From Streptomyces fumigatiscleroticus (lineage in GTDB: Bacteria; Actinomycetota; Actinomycetes; Streptomycetales; Streptomycetaceae), in NCBI RefSeq assembly GCF_014647975.1, contig NZ_BMQF01000021.1, positions 81,852 to 145,851 on the forward strand: a stretch of 64,000 nt of DNA, read 5' to 3'. Each line of letters starts with the position of its first letter. Position 1 is the stretch's first letter. Below, one piece after another: positions 31,644-40,911 of the stretch. A program made the position numbers and the translations under genes. The notes under the pieces were generated by a model, which did not search any database, was not told where the DNA came from, and saw only the letters and a list, made by a program, of their open reading frames with translations.

Positions 31644-34091
31644 CTACCGGTGGCTCTTGCCGTGCACCGTGATCCGGACGACCTGCGGGTCGTGGTCGCT
31701 GGACTGCTCGGCGAACTCGGAGTTGATGTGGACCACGTCGTAGTCGACGTCCTTCCGGCCGAGCGCCGGGCTGGTCAGGATGTGGTCCAGCGTCTGGGAG
31801 TAGCCGTTGTAGACGTAGCTGTAGCGCTCGTCGGCGGGCAGCGTGGTGATGAGGTCGGTCAGCACGTGCCCGGACGTCAGCGTGGACAACGTGCCGGAGA
31901 ACTCGTAGTCGTTGAGGTCGCCCAGCGTGACGATCTTCGCGTCGCGGTCCGCCTTGAGCAGCGACTTGACGAACGTGTTCACCTCGGTGGCCTGCTGCGC
32001 CCGCTGGGTCTCGGAGGACCGCGTGGGCGGCTGCACCGCGCCGTCGAGCGGGGAGTCGCCGCCCTTGGAGTTGAAGTGGTTGCCGATCACGAAGACGCTC
32101 TGGCCATGGAAGCGGAACTCGCCGACCAGGGGCTTGCGCGAGGCCTTCCAGGCGTCACTGGCCGGGTTGATGCGTCCGGGCGAGACGGAGAGGTGGACGC
32201 CCTTCTTCTTGGAGCCGACGACGCTCACCGCGGTGGTGGCGTCACCGCCGGCCCGGTCCACGAAGGAGACCCGCTTGGGGTTGAAGAGGAAGACGTTGCG
32301 GATGTTGCCGCCGGGCTCGCCGCCGTCCTGGTCGTTCTCCGGTGCCACGTAGCGCCACTCGTAGCGCGGGCCGCCCGCGGCGACGATGGCGTCCGTGAAG
32401 CGGGTCAGGGTCCGCTCCGATGTCACCGTGCCGTCGTCGGTGGCTCCGTTGTCGTCCTGGATCTCCTCCAGGCTGACGATGTCGGGCGAGGCGAGGTTGA
32501 CCGCGACGCCCTCGGCCAGGGTGTCGAACTTCTCCTGGTCGTCGAGGGCGTCCAGGTTCTCGACGTTGTAGGTGGCGACGGCCAGTTGGCCGCCCTTCTG
32601 CTTGCGGGTGACCTCGCGCTTCAGGTGCTTGTCCGTGCGCTCGCCGAGCGTGGTCGCCTGGACGGTGTAGCCGCCGTAGCTGTCGTAGTCGAGGGGGCCG
32701 GTGGTGGTGCCCTTCAGGACGTCACCGGTGTTGGCGGTCGGCACGGGGTGGTCCGCGTCCAGCGACATCACCTTGAGTACGCCGGTGGCCTGGTCGCCGT
32801 AGGAGGAGTAGAGGGTGCCGCCGCGCTCGCTGGGGCGCTCCTTCGGCTTGACGGTGACGTAGACCTCGCCGTAGCTGGTGCTCGGCCCGGTGACCCGGGT
32901 GTCGGCTATCTGTACCCGCTCGCCCTCCAGCGACTCGTAGTGGTCCAGGGCGTAGGTGTCGGGCTCCAGCGGCAGCGCCTCGATCGAACCGCCGGGCGAG
33001 GGGACGTACTTCCGCGGTACGGAGGAGGAGTTGACGGCCACCGCGGCGGGCAGGGCGTTGCCGCTGGAGAGCACGGTCGTGGTCGGCGAGGTGATCTCGG
33101 TGACGGACTGGCTGCCGGTGGACGGGTAGTACTCGGAGACCTTGCCGCTGACCAGGACCGAGTCACCGGCCTTGACGGTGGGGGTGGTCGAGCCGGTGTA
33201 GACGAAGACGCCCTCGCTGGTGCGCGGGTCGCTGTCCGCGTCCGGATCCTGGATCCAGAAGCCCTTCGAGCCGGAGGTCCGGACGCCGGTCACGATGCCC
33301 GGCACCGCGCTGACCGTGGAGCCCTTCAGCGGGGAGACGCGGGTGGTGCCCTGGATGTCGTGGATGCGGACCGTGCCCGGCTCGGTGGGCCCGGGCTGCG
33401 GGTCGGAACCGCCGTCGCCGCCGCCGGAGGTCTCCCCCGCCGTGTTGACGGGCGTGGGGGCACCGGCCGTGAAGTCGGCCGCGTTGTCGTCGGTGTCGGC
33501 CGCGGACCGGGAGACCGACGCGGTGTTGGAGGCGCCGGTCGCCGGGCCGCTGCCCTCGCGGACCACGGCGCTGCCGAAGCCGACGAGGTCGACGATGCGG
33601 GTGTCGGCGGCGCACTCTTCGGCGGTCTTGCAGGTCAGCGCGGTCGTACCGGAGACGAGGGCGACGGTGCCGCTGGTGGCGGACATCGCGATGGAGCCGG
33701 AGGCGTCGGTGGCCGGGAGGGCCGCGGTGCCGCCGGAGCCGGTGCCCTCGCCCACGAGGTAGTGACCGCCGGCGGCGACCGTGCCGGACAGAGCCGTGGT
33801 CTGCCACTGCGAGGAGGCCGACGGCGAGCCCGGCAGGTACTGGACGCTGTAGCCGCTGAGGTCCGCGCCGGCCGAACCGGCATTGCCGAGCTCCACGAAG
33901 TCCCGGGTGAGCGTGGCGCCGGAGTTGCCGCCGCCGCCGTACACCTCGGAGATCACGACGGTGTCCGACGGCGCGGCCTGGGCGGCGGGCAGGCCGGTGG
34001 CGGCGAGGGCGACCGAGATGGCCGACGTCAGCAGGGCGGCGCGAAGTGCCCGGGCACCCGTGGGGCGCGCGACGGCAGCGGATCTGTGCAT
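31644..34091 (-). CDS. Secreted LTD-containing endonuclease/exonuclease/phosphatase (ExeM/NucH-like)
   Basis: An extracellular nuclease/phosphatase of 815 aa. It has a signal peptide (hydrophobic about 17-38, AQAA cut site) and a lamin-tail domain at about 44-170 (ISEVYGGGGNSGATLTRDFVELGN). A glycine/proline linker follows, then an OB-like region at about 240-480 and an EEP catalytic domain at about 510-812. The EEP domain has ATYNVENLD, DIVSLEEIQDDNG (catalytic Glu), FVIGNHFNSKGGD, TLGDLNDYEFS and a final SSDHDP. All metal and catalytic positions of the DNase I-like fold appear present. The RBS AGGAAG precedes the ATG. Role: scavenging phosphate/nucleotides from extracellular DNA (family knowledge). 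Confidence 0.9.
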   Translation of the reverse strand: MHRSAAVARPTGARALRAALLTSAISVALAATGLPAAQAAPSDTVVISEVYGGGGNSGATLTRDFVELGNAGSAGADLSGYSVQYLPGSPSASSQWQTTALSGTVAAGGHYLVGEGTGSGGTAALPATDASGSIAMSATSGTVALVSGTTALTCKTAEECAADTRIVDLVGFGSAVVREGSGPATGASNTASVSRSAADTDDNAADFTAGAPTPVNTAGETSGGGDGGSDPQPGPTEPGTVRIHDIQGTTRVSPLKGSTVSAVPGIVTGVRTSGSKGFWIQDPDADSDPRTSEGVFVYTGSTTPTVKAGDSVLVSGKVSEYYPSTGSQSVTEITSPTTTVLSSGNALPAAVAVNSSSVPRKYVPSPGGSIEALPLEPDTYALDHYESLEGERVQIADTRVTGPSTSYGEVYVTVKPKERPSERGGTLYSSYGDQATGVLKVMSLDADHPVPTANTGDVLKGTTTGPLDYDSYGGYTVQATTLGERTDKHLKREVTRKQKGGQLAVATYNVENLDALDDQEKFDTLAEGVAVNLASPDIVSLEEIQDDNGATDDGTVTSERTLTRFTDAIVAAGGPRYEWRYVAPENDQDGGEPGGNIRNVFLFNPKRVSFVDRAGGDATTAVSVVGSKKKGVHLSVSPGRINPASDAWKASRKPLVGEFRFHGQSVFVIGNHFNSKGGDSPLDGAVQPPTRSSETQRAQQATEVNTFVKSLLKADRDAKIVTLGDLNDYEFSGTLSTLTSGHVLTDLITTLPADERYSYVYNGYSQTLDHILTSPALGRKDVDYDVVHINSEFAEQSSDHDPQVVRITVHGKSHR

Positions 34092-34582
34092 GAAGGGGCT
34101 TCTTCCTGTCTGGAGTTGACGAGGAAAACTATGCGCGTAGACCGGTCATGCACAAGGAACGGGAGGTAAATTCTGCGGTCATGGCCGCACCGTGGCCTCA
34201 GCCGTTCGGCGGACGTGACAAGGAGACCGTGCGATCACGGACGGCACCTCGGTCTCCTGGCAACTCGTGGCCACCGGAGTGCCGAGTCGGGATGACGGCC
34301 GCCCCGCGCCGCCCGCCCGGACGGCGCACCGATCTACGATCCTGGACAGCCCTTCCGCCCGCAAGGGCGCCGGCATCCGTCGCCAAGCGAAGACGAACCG
34401 CGGGCCCGGAGCCCGGAGCCCGAGGGCGCCGGAGGCGAGCTGGGACGGCCACGGCGCCGCTGCCTGGTCGGCGGGCTCGGCTCGGCGCAAGCGCACCCGG
34501 CTGAATTCATCGGCGCCGGGGAAGTCGGGACAGGGAACACCGCCGAGCCGGCGTGCCGCCGGTCAGCGAAGGAGGCGAGGAC

Positions 34583-36334
34583 ATGACAGGACCGGAGCGT
34601 ACGGAGACGCTCGGGAGGAGGTCCCCGGCAGCGCCTGCTGCCGCGCTCACCACGGCGCTGGAAGCCATCGGCACCGCCGCCTACGTCGTGGAGGAGCAGG
34701 GCCGCATCATCGCGGTCAACGTCCGCGCCGAACAGTTGCTGGACAGGCCCGCCGAGGACCTCCTCGGACAGGACGCGCACGACCTGCTGCACCGCGACGC
34801 CAACGGCCAGCCGCTGCTCACCACCCGATGCGGCATGCGGCAGGCTTTCCACGCCGGACGCGCCGCCCAGGCCGATGAGGGCTACTTCGCACGCGGGGAC
34901 GGCTCCCTGCTCCCCATCTCCTGGCTGATCACCCCGTACGACGCCGGTGACCTCGGACCGGGCACGCTCGTCCTCTTCCACGCCCGGCATCCGGAGCGGA
35001 CCGGGGCTCGGGCGGAGCCGGCGGCCCAGCCGCTGACGGAGCTCGAACGGCTCGCGCTGCTGGCCGAGACCACCACTCGGCTGACCTCCACCCTCGATGT
35101 CGAGGAGGCACTGCGCCGGCTGGTGGACCTGGTGATCCCCAGGCTGGCGGACTGGGCCGTCATCGATCTGATCACCGAACGCGACGAGGTGTGGCGCACC
35201 GTGGTCGTGTCCGCGGACGGTGACACCCTGGTGCACCACTCGAACCTCGAGGGACCGATGCCGCCGGTCACTGAGCATTCCCCGATGCCCTTGTCCAGGG
35301 CGCTGCGCGGGGTCGCCTCCACCCTGGCCGGCCCGCAGACCTACCAGCGGGCGCCGGATTCCGGCATCGCGGTCGAGCAGCGCCGTCTGTTCGCCGCGAC
35401 CGGCATCCGTTCCGCGGCCATCGCCCCCATCCGCAGCACACGCGACGTCCTGGGGGCCCTGACACTGGGCCGCGCCGCGATGCCGGGGGACTTCACCACC
35501 GCCGATCTCTCGCTGCTGGAGGACATCGCGCGCCGCGCCGGACTCGCCCTGGACAACGCCCGCCTCTACCAACGCCAGCGCAAGGTCGCCGAGACCATGC
35601 AGAACCATCTGCTGCCCCAGATGCCGCGCGTGCCCGGACTCCAGATGACCGTCCGCTACCTGCCCGCGCCCGACGCCTCACAGGTCGGCGGCGACTGGTA
35701 CGACGCCTTCACCCTGTCCGACGGCTCCACCGCCCTGGCGGTCGGGGATGTCGTCGGACACGACCTGGAGGCCGCGGCCGGGATGGCACAGCTGCGCAAC
35801 ATGCTCCGTGCCTACGCCTGGTCCCAGCAGGAACCTCCCAGCCAGATCGTCGGCCGGCTCGACGAGGCGGTCACGCACATCACCGACGTCACCATGGCCA
35901 CCATGATCCTCGCGCGGGTCGAGGAGACGGACGACGGCCACTGGAGACTGTCCTGGACCAACGCCGGACACCCCCCGCCGCTCCTGATCAGCCATGACGG
36001 CCTGGCCGACTACCTCACCGACGGCCACGGCATTCTCCTGGGGACCGGAGTCCGTAAGGCCCGCGCAGACGCCACCGCCTTGCTGCCGCCCGGATCCACC
36101 CTCGTGCTGTACACCGACGGCCTGGTCGAGGAACCCGGCCGCACCCTCGACGAGGGCCTGCACCGACTGCGTCAGCACGCCGCCGCCCTCGCCCACCGCC
36201 CTCTGGCCTCCTTCACCGACCAGCTGCTGCACCGGGTCCGGCCCGTCGCCAACGACGACGACATCGCCCTGCTCGCCGTGCGGGCACCCGTCCGGACGCG
36301 CCGCGGACCTGCGACCGCCGGGCACACCCGGTGA
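34583..36334 (+). CDS. PAS-GAF-SpoIIE (PP2C) serine phosphatase
   Basis: A soluble signalling phosphatase of 583 aa that probably dephosphorylates an anti-sigma-factor antagonist (STAS protein). PAS at about residues 20-125 (AAYVVEEQGRIIAVN), GAF at about 155-325 and PP2C at about 345-575. PP2C metal-site motifs are present: VGGDWYDAF, AVGDVVGHDLEAAAGM, NAGHPPPLL and NDDDIALLAV. ATG 34583 follows GGAGGCGAGG with good spacing; a start 30 bp upstream is unlikely. There is no kinase (HATPase) domain, so it is a phosphatase-only member of a family with dozens of Streptomyces paralogues. It stands alone, convergent with the SWIM gene. Confidence 0.9.
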   Translation: MTGPERTETLGRRSPAAPAAALTTALEAIGTAAYVVEEQGRIIAVNVRAEQLLDRPAEDLLGQDAHDLLHRDANGQPLLTTRCGMRQAFHAGRAAQADEGYFARGDGSLLPISWLITPYDAGDLGPGTLVLFHARHPERTGARAEPAAQPLTELERLALLAETTTRLTSTLDVEEALRRLVDLVIPRLADWAVIDLITERDEVWRTVVVSADGDTLVHHSNLEGPMPPVTEHSPMPLSRALRGVASTLAGPQTYQRAPDSGIAVEQRRLFAATGIRSAAIAPIRSTRDVLGALTLGRAAMPGDFTTADLSLLEDIARRAGLALDNARLYQRQRKVAETMQNHLLPQMPRVPGLQMTVRYLPAPDASQVGGDWYDAFTLSDGSTALAVGDVVGHDLEAAAGMAQLRNMLRAYAWSQQEPPSQIVGRLDEAVTHITDVTMATMILARVEETDDGHWRLSWTNAGHPPPLLISHDGLADYLTDGHGILLGTGVRKARADATALLPPGSTLVLYTDGLVEEPGRTLDEGLHRLRQHAAALAHRPLASFTDQLLHRVRPVANDDDIALLAVRAPVRTRRGPATAGHTR

Positions 36335-36477
36335 CCAGGTCCGGTGGTGCGGCGTCTCGTCGGGGGCGAGCCGGATGCGCATCGCCCACCGGGTGGTGGT
36401 ACGCCCCTGGAGGGTGGTGCGACGGAGCGCCCCGGCCGACGTGTGTGGCCGACCGGGCGGGGCGGCCCGCCGGACAC

Positions 36478-38172
36478 TCACAGCCCGTGCCGGTCGAGGA
36501 TGTCCATCAGCTTGCGCCTGCGTTTCAGGCTCGCCCGCAGAGCGTCGAGGTACGTGGTGAACTCGTCCTCGGTGCCCAGCGCCCGGTGGCAGGTACGGGC
36601 ATCGAGCAGCAGTCGCGCCATGCGCTCGTAGACGCGGTCCCCGGTCGGCTCCTTCAACGGCTCGACCAGCCGCAGGTACACCGCCAGCGCATCGGCCGGA
36701 CGTGTCTCACGCGAGAGGTCGGCGAGCTGCTGCCACTGCCGGTCGTCCGCACGGCCGGCCGCCTCGCACCAGGCGGTGTCCAGGTCGCCGTCGTCGAGCA
36801 GCGCGTCGATCAGCACAGGCCCGCGGTACCGGCCGCCCCGCTCGCGCCGGGCGTCCTCGCGCAGGGCGGCCAGCGCCGCCCCACGCTCCGCCTCCCAGCG
36901 CCCCGCGGCCAGGGCCGCGGCACGCAGCTGCCGGTAGGCGGCGAGGGACCGCTCGGTCAGGAACCGGTCCCGGCGAACGTCCAGAGCCGCGGCCGGCCGC
37001 CCCGCCCTCACATACCGGTCGCACACGTAGTCGATCAGACGGCCGTCGACATGCGCTTCGGAGGCGGTGCCCCGCACCCCGCGCTCCGCCCACGCCAGCG
37101 CCTCGTCCGCGCGGCCCGCCGCCTCCAGCTCCTCCGCGATGCGCAGATGTGTGAAGCCGGAGGGCAGCAGGTCCTTCGCGTACAGGGCGACCAGCGCGTC
37201 CACGTCGCCCTCCGCTCTGACCAGGCGTTCCATCAGGTACTTCTCCGCCCAGCCGGACGGCCTGCGGCGCCGCGCCTCCTCCGCCAGCCGCCGCATACGG
37301 GCCAGCCCGGTGGGCCCCAGCACCTCGGCGTAGTCGAGCGGATCCACATCCGTCACATCGAGTTCTTCGCCGACCATGTGGCCGACCAGCCACTCGGCCA
37401 GCCGCACCGGATCCGGGCGCGCGGCACGGCAGGCCTCGAGGTGGACCTCGGCCACCGCCGCGGCGGCCTGGGCGACCGCTCCGTCGGAGTCGTCGATCTC
37501 CCCGTATGCCTCCCCCAGCAGCCGGATCGCGTCTTCGGCCAGACCGACCGCCTGCGCCGCCCGCTCGCCCGCGGCCAGTGCGCGCAGCGCGTCCGCCGCC
37601 TCCTCGACCTGCCGCGCGTACCCGGGCGCGTCGGCGTACTCGACATACCCGTACCGGGCGAAGGGCCGCGGATCGATCAGCGCCAGAATCCGGTCCCGGA
37701 CCGTTCCCAGGTCGGAGCGCGCGGCCGCGGCCCGCAACTCCAGGCGCCTGCGCAACTGCCGGTCCTCGTCGGCCAGTTCCCGCACGAGGGCGCGGAGCTC
37801 CTCCTGGGACAGTGCCTTGAGCCACGCGTCCAGAGCGGATGCCCGGGTCCGGGCGGCCGCCCGCTGGCCCGGGATCTCCTTCGCCCGCCGCAGCACGGTC
37901 AGCCCCACCGCGACACAGTGCTTGCAGAAGTTGCCTTCCTGCCCGTACGGGCAGTCGCACCGTCCCGAGAGGCCGGTGTCCGTGCCGAGGCTCAGCTCCA
38001 CCTCGTAGGCGTCCGTACCGTGCACCACGGCGGTGACCGCCTTCTCCTCCACCTCCATACCGGTCACTGCGTCGAGGTACCCCAAGCCGCGCTCGAAGGA
38101 CCGGGCCCCTGACAGCGCCCGCAGATCGTCTTCGCCGAATCCCACTGCCTTTCGTGCCACACCGGTATTCAA
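36478..38172 (-). CDS. SWIM zinc-finger protein
   Basis: A 564-aa protein. The SWIM finger is clear: Cys72-x-Cys74-x8-Cys83-x-His85 (CDCPYGQEGNFCKHC). The remaining 470 residues are alanine/arginine-rich helical repeats without catalytic motifs, resembling TPR-like solenoids. SWIM proteins bind DNA or proteins, and the bacterial examples often sit beside SWI2/SNF2 helicases, but no such helicase is linked here. The start is either TTG 38172, immediately after GGAGGAG, or GTG 38160. The function is unknown. Confidence 0.85.
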   Translation of the reverse strand: MNTGVARKAVGFGEDDLRALSGARSFERGLGYLDAVTGMEVEEKAVTAVVHGTDAYEVELSLGTDTGLSGRCDCPYGQEGNFCKHCVAVGLTVLRRAKEIPGQRAAARTRASALDAWLKALSQEELRALVRELADEDRQLRRRLELRAAAARSDLGTVRDRILALIDPRPFARYGYVEYADAPGYARQVEEAADALRALAAGERAAQAVGLAEDAIRLLGEAYGEIDDSDGAVAQAAAAVAEVHLEACRAARPDPVRLAEWLVGHMVGEELDVTDVDPLDYAEVLGPTGLARMRRLAEEARRRRPSGWAEKYLMERLVRAEGDVDALVALYAKDLLPSGFTHLRIAEELEAAGRADEALAWAERGVRGTASEAHVDGRLIDYVCDRYVRAGRPAAALDVRRDRFLTERSLAAYRQLRAAALAAGRWEAERGAALAALREDARRERGGRYRGPVLIDALLDDGDLDTAWCEAAGRADDRQWQQLADLSRETRPADALAVYLRLVEPLKEPTGDRVYERMARLLLDARTCHRALGTEDEFTTYLDALRASLKRRRKLMDILDRHGL

Positions 38173-38490
38173 CTCCTCCCCCGCCGTGCGTGCGCACGGA
38201 AGTCACCCCGGCCCGGCCGGAATCGCTCCAGCACGGCGTCTCGGCGCACGGAGCTCGACGAGCAGGCCCCGCATGCCGCTGCATCCACGCCCACGGGCGG
38301 GCGCAGCCCTGGAGGATCGCCGCCGTCGCCGGCTCGGCACGGGGTCGCGCTCGTCATCTGCCAGGACGAATACGGTCTCTCCGGCGGTCAGCTGGGCAGG
38401 CTCTCCGCCGCCGTCACCACCTGTATCGGCATCGGCGGCCGAGCGGGCGGGCGATGGGGACGCCGGAGCGTACGCCGTCGGCACCGCGTG

Positions 38491-39005
38491 TCAGTTGTCG
38501 AGTGCGTCGATGAGGGCCTCGGTGACGTCCTCGGTAGTGGCGGTGCCGCCGACATCGCGGGTGAGGACACCGGCGCCGGTGACGGTCGCGACGGCCTTGT
38601 CCAGGCGGGCCGATCGGGTTGGCGGGGCCCTGTCCGGCGATGTCCGGGGCGGAGCCGTGGACGGGCTCTCGAACACGCTGGGGAAGCGGCGTTCGACGAG
38701 ATGGCGTGTGACGTCGGTGTGCGGGCCGTAGTCCATGAAGACCATGAAGAGGCTCGCCATGCACAACACCGTGGCGGCGCGGGTGGCTTCGACGTACTCG
38801 GGCTCGGGATGGTAGTGCGACAGCAGCGGGCCGGTGTCGGCGGCGAGTGCCGCGAGGCGGGGACGGTTGGAGTCGGTGGACCACAGGGCGGCGAGGACGG
38901 CGGTGAGGGCGGCCGTGGTGGGTCCGTCCGTACGGGCCAGGGCATGTCGCAGGGCCGACACGAGGTTGTCCTGCTCGGCCCGGATCCGCTCCCACGCGGT
39001 CCGCG
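38491..39005 (-). pseudogene. Mosaic: AfsR-like ATPase fragment joined to isopropylmalate/tartrate dehydrogenase tail
   Basis: From about 39000 to 38700 the frame reads WERIRAEQDNLVSALRHAL, ALWSTDSNRPRLAALA and EPEYVEATRAATVLCMASLF, a middle piece of an AfsR/LAL-type regulator. It passes in frame into ERRFPSVFE, and with a one-base frame change into PVHGSAPDIAGQGPANPIG. It then returns to the first frame for AGVLTRDVGGTATTEDVTEAL and a stop at 38491, the conserved end of beta-decarboxylating dehydrogenases. Two unrelated genes were joined by deletion and then decayed. The neighbouring 38173-38490 holds nothing recognisable. Confidence 0.7.
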
Positions 39006-39468
39006 GCTCCGGACCGAAGACCCACCTTCTTCCGACGCCAGACCGCCACACCCCCCGCCGCCTGGCGCGCCGCGTATGCGCTCGCGGGCCGCGCGAGGTG
39101 AACCGGCCGCGGACGGGCGCACCGGGGTGTACCGCGGCTCGGGTGTCACCGCGGTGCACCGGATCGCCGCGCTGGAGATCGCCGGGTGCGAGGCCGTGCT
39201 CTTCCTCGAAGACCGGCCGTGACGACGAAATCGCTGGTGATGCCGGAGCCGACCGCCTCGTAGGAGAAGCCCGCGCCGTCCGGCCCTGCGCCATCGCCGC
39301 TTCCGGCCACCGGGCCGCCGCCGGCTTCCTGATCGGCGCGGCCGTCATCGACCCGTCGATGGGCATGTCCCGGGCGATCGTCCGGGTGCGCCTGATCCCC
39401 CTGTTCATCGTCCGTCTACGGCGGCATCCGTTCCACGGACGCCCGACTCGTCAGCACGCAGCCACTCA
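39006..39468. other. Degenerate stretch, no intact gene
   Basis: A + frame reads TGVYRGSGVTAVHRIAALE and ends at 39222, and a second reads AASGHRAAAGFLIGAAVID near 39297. Both look coding-like but have no start codons and match nothing I can name. They are likely remnants. Confidence 0.35.
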
Positions 39469-39945
39469 TCACCCAGGCCGCGACGCGCTGACTCGCAGCC
39501 GCTCGACGAGTTCGCCGACGGCTTCCTCACGGCCCCGGGGAGCCTCGGGCCACTCGTCGACGCGTGTCCACCAATACTGCCGGGGCGTCCCCGGGTAGCG
39601 CGGCAGAAGGTGGACATGCAGGTGAGGCACACGGTCCCCGATCACAGCGGCGTAGACGTGTTCGGCGCCCGCCACGTCTCGAAGGGCCCGCGCGGCCGCG
39701 GAGTTCCAGTATCCGATGCGCCCGGCTTCCTCATCGGTGAGATCGGCGAGCCCGGCCGCGTGCCGACGTGGTTCCACCAGCAGGTGTCCCAGGTAGACCT
39801 TCTCCGGTTGCCCAGGAGCCCGCGGAGACAGGTGTGAGACCACCACGAGGTCGTCCTCGTGGACCGGGCCTGCGGGCATCAGTGTGGCATCCCTGTGTTT
39901 CCGGCAGACGAAGCAGTCCGCCGCCCGTCGCTCCTCACGTGTCAT
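39469..39945 (-). CDS. HIT family nucleotide hydrolase/transferase
   Basis: A 158-residue histidine-triad protein. The triad HLHVHLLPR is in the C-terminal half, and the N-terminal CFVCRKH supplies a likely zinc-binding Cys pair as in many actinobacterial HIT proteins. The central segments VYLGHLLVEPRRHAAGLADLTDEEA and AEHVYAAVIGDRVPHLH fit the family. The reaction class is hydrolysis of nucleotide-phosphoramidate or dinucleotide bonds; the substrate is not predictable. It lies alone between decayed loci, yet its own frame is intact. Confidence 0.9.
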   Translation of the reverse strand: MTREERRAADCFVCRKHRDATLMPAGPVHEDDLVVVSHLSPRAPGQPEKVYLGHLLVEPRRHAAGLADLTDEEAGRIGYWNSAAARALRDVAGAEHVYAAVIGDRVPHLHVHLLPRYPGTPRQYWWTRVDEWPEAPRGREEAVGELVERLRVSASRPG

Positions 39946-40011
39946 GGCCGAAATAGTGGCCGATCCCGCCGCTTCCGCCCACCTCAGCGTCCAGAATCGT
40001 CGACGACTCGC

Positions 40012-40439
40012 CTACTTGCCTGCCGGCTCGTGGCGCCACAGCCGGCCGTCGGGACGCCACCAGTCGACGCGTCCGCCGGCACCCCGCACGAAGTCGACGC
40101 GGGTGTGGCCCTCTTCACCGCGGGGACCCTGGGCGAGCGCGTGGTCGGGACGGTAGAACGCCAGTCGGCCCGCGGGCCTGCCGTCGGCCGTCACCACGAG
40201 TCGGCCGTGATCGGCGGTCAGGTTCACCTGTGCGGCATCGACCGGCTTTCCCGTCTCGTCGACCGCCCGGGAGGTGTAGCGGCCCTCGTGCGGCCGGGAG
40301 CGGACGCGGGCCGGATGACGGGCGGTGGCGGCGATACCGCCGGCGCCGGCCGGCCGAGCACCGGGACGGCCGTCGTCGCCGACACCGTGACGGCCCGGAG
40401 GAAGGCACGACGCGTGACACAAGCGGTGGCTTCGGGCAT
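40012..40439 (-). pseudogene. Tat-signal protein with large internal deletion (serine-hydrolase-like tail)
   Basis: The ATG at 40439 starts a Tat-type leader (TRRAFLRAVTVSATTAVPVLG). After about 35 residues the frame changes and the sequence continues with GRYTSRAVDETGKP, LTADHGRLVVTADG and DFVRGAGGRVDWWRPDGRLWRH, which resembles the C-terminal beta-domain of secreted beta-lactamase-fold serine hydrolases. The catalytic domain in between (about 350 residues) is missing, so the gene cannot be functional as that enzyme. Confidence 0.55.
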
Positions 40440-40911
40440 GGTCGTCCTCCAGCCGTGCGCCGTCGCGGGCAGTCATCGGGAGGTGCGTTCGCCGACCAGA
40501 TGGCGGAGCACCGGCAGTATGCCGCCGCCACGGATCCGCACCAAGCGGCAGAACCGGACGCATCCTGCGACGCGGCCGGACCACGGGATGGCGTGGCGAC
40601 GGCAGACCATGGAGGTGGACTCTGGCCTCTACCCGGTTCGGTGTCTCCGGCTGGAGTCGCGGAGTCGAACTCGTCGCCGGAGCCACGCCCCACTTGGCGG
40701 ACGTCGTCAGGGCCGGAGCGGCGTGGGGCTGGGGCAGGAGCCTGCGGGAGCAGGCGGCCGGGCCGCCACAGCCGAGGGAGCCGTCGCCCTGGCGGTGTGC
40801 CACCTCCCCGCCGGTCTCGGTCCGGCCGTCACGGGAACCGCCGAGTCCGCAACCTGTCGCGACGGCCCCGGACGTGCCCGCCGCGTACGGCCCGCGGGGC
40901 TTGACGGGCGC
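40440..40911. other. Gap without recognised gene
   Basis: Several frames are open on the + strand but have no family similarity that I can see and no ribosome-binding site. The region lies between the broken Tat gene and the monooxygenase stop. Confidence 0.45.

Noticed and set aside
34092..34200. PHO box upstream of the secreted nuclease
   Set aside because: GTTTTCCTC and GTCAACTCC are only loosely similar to GTTCACC repeats, and the spacing is not the 11-bp PhoP pattern.
40440..40911. Coding sequence reading TRFGVSGWSRGVELVAG on the + strand
   Set aside because: No start, no recognised family, and the opposite frame is equally open.
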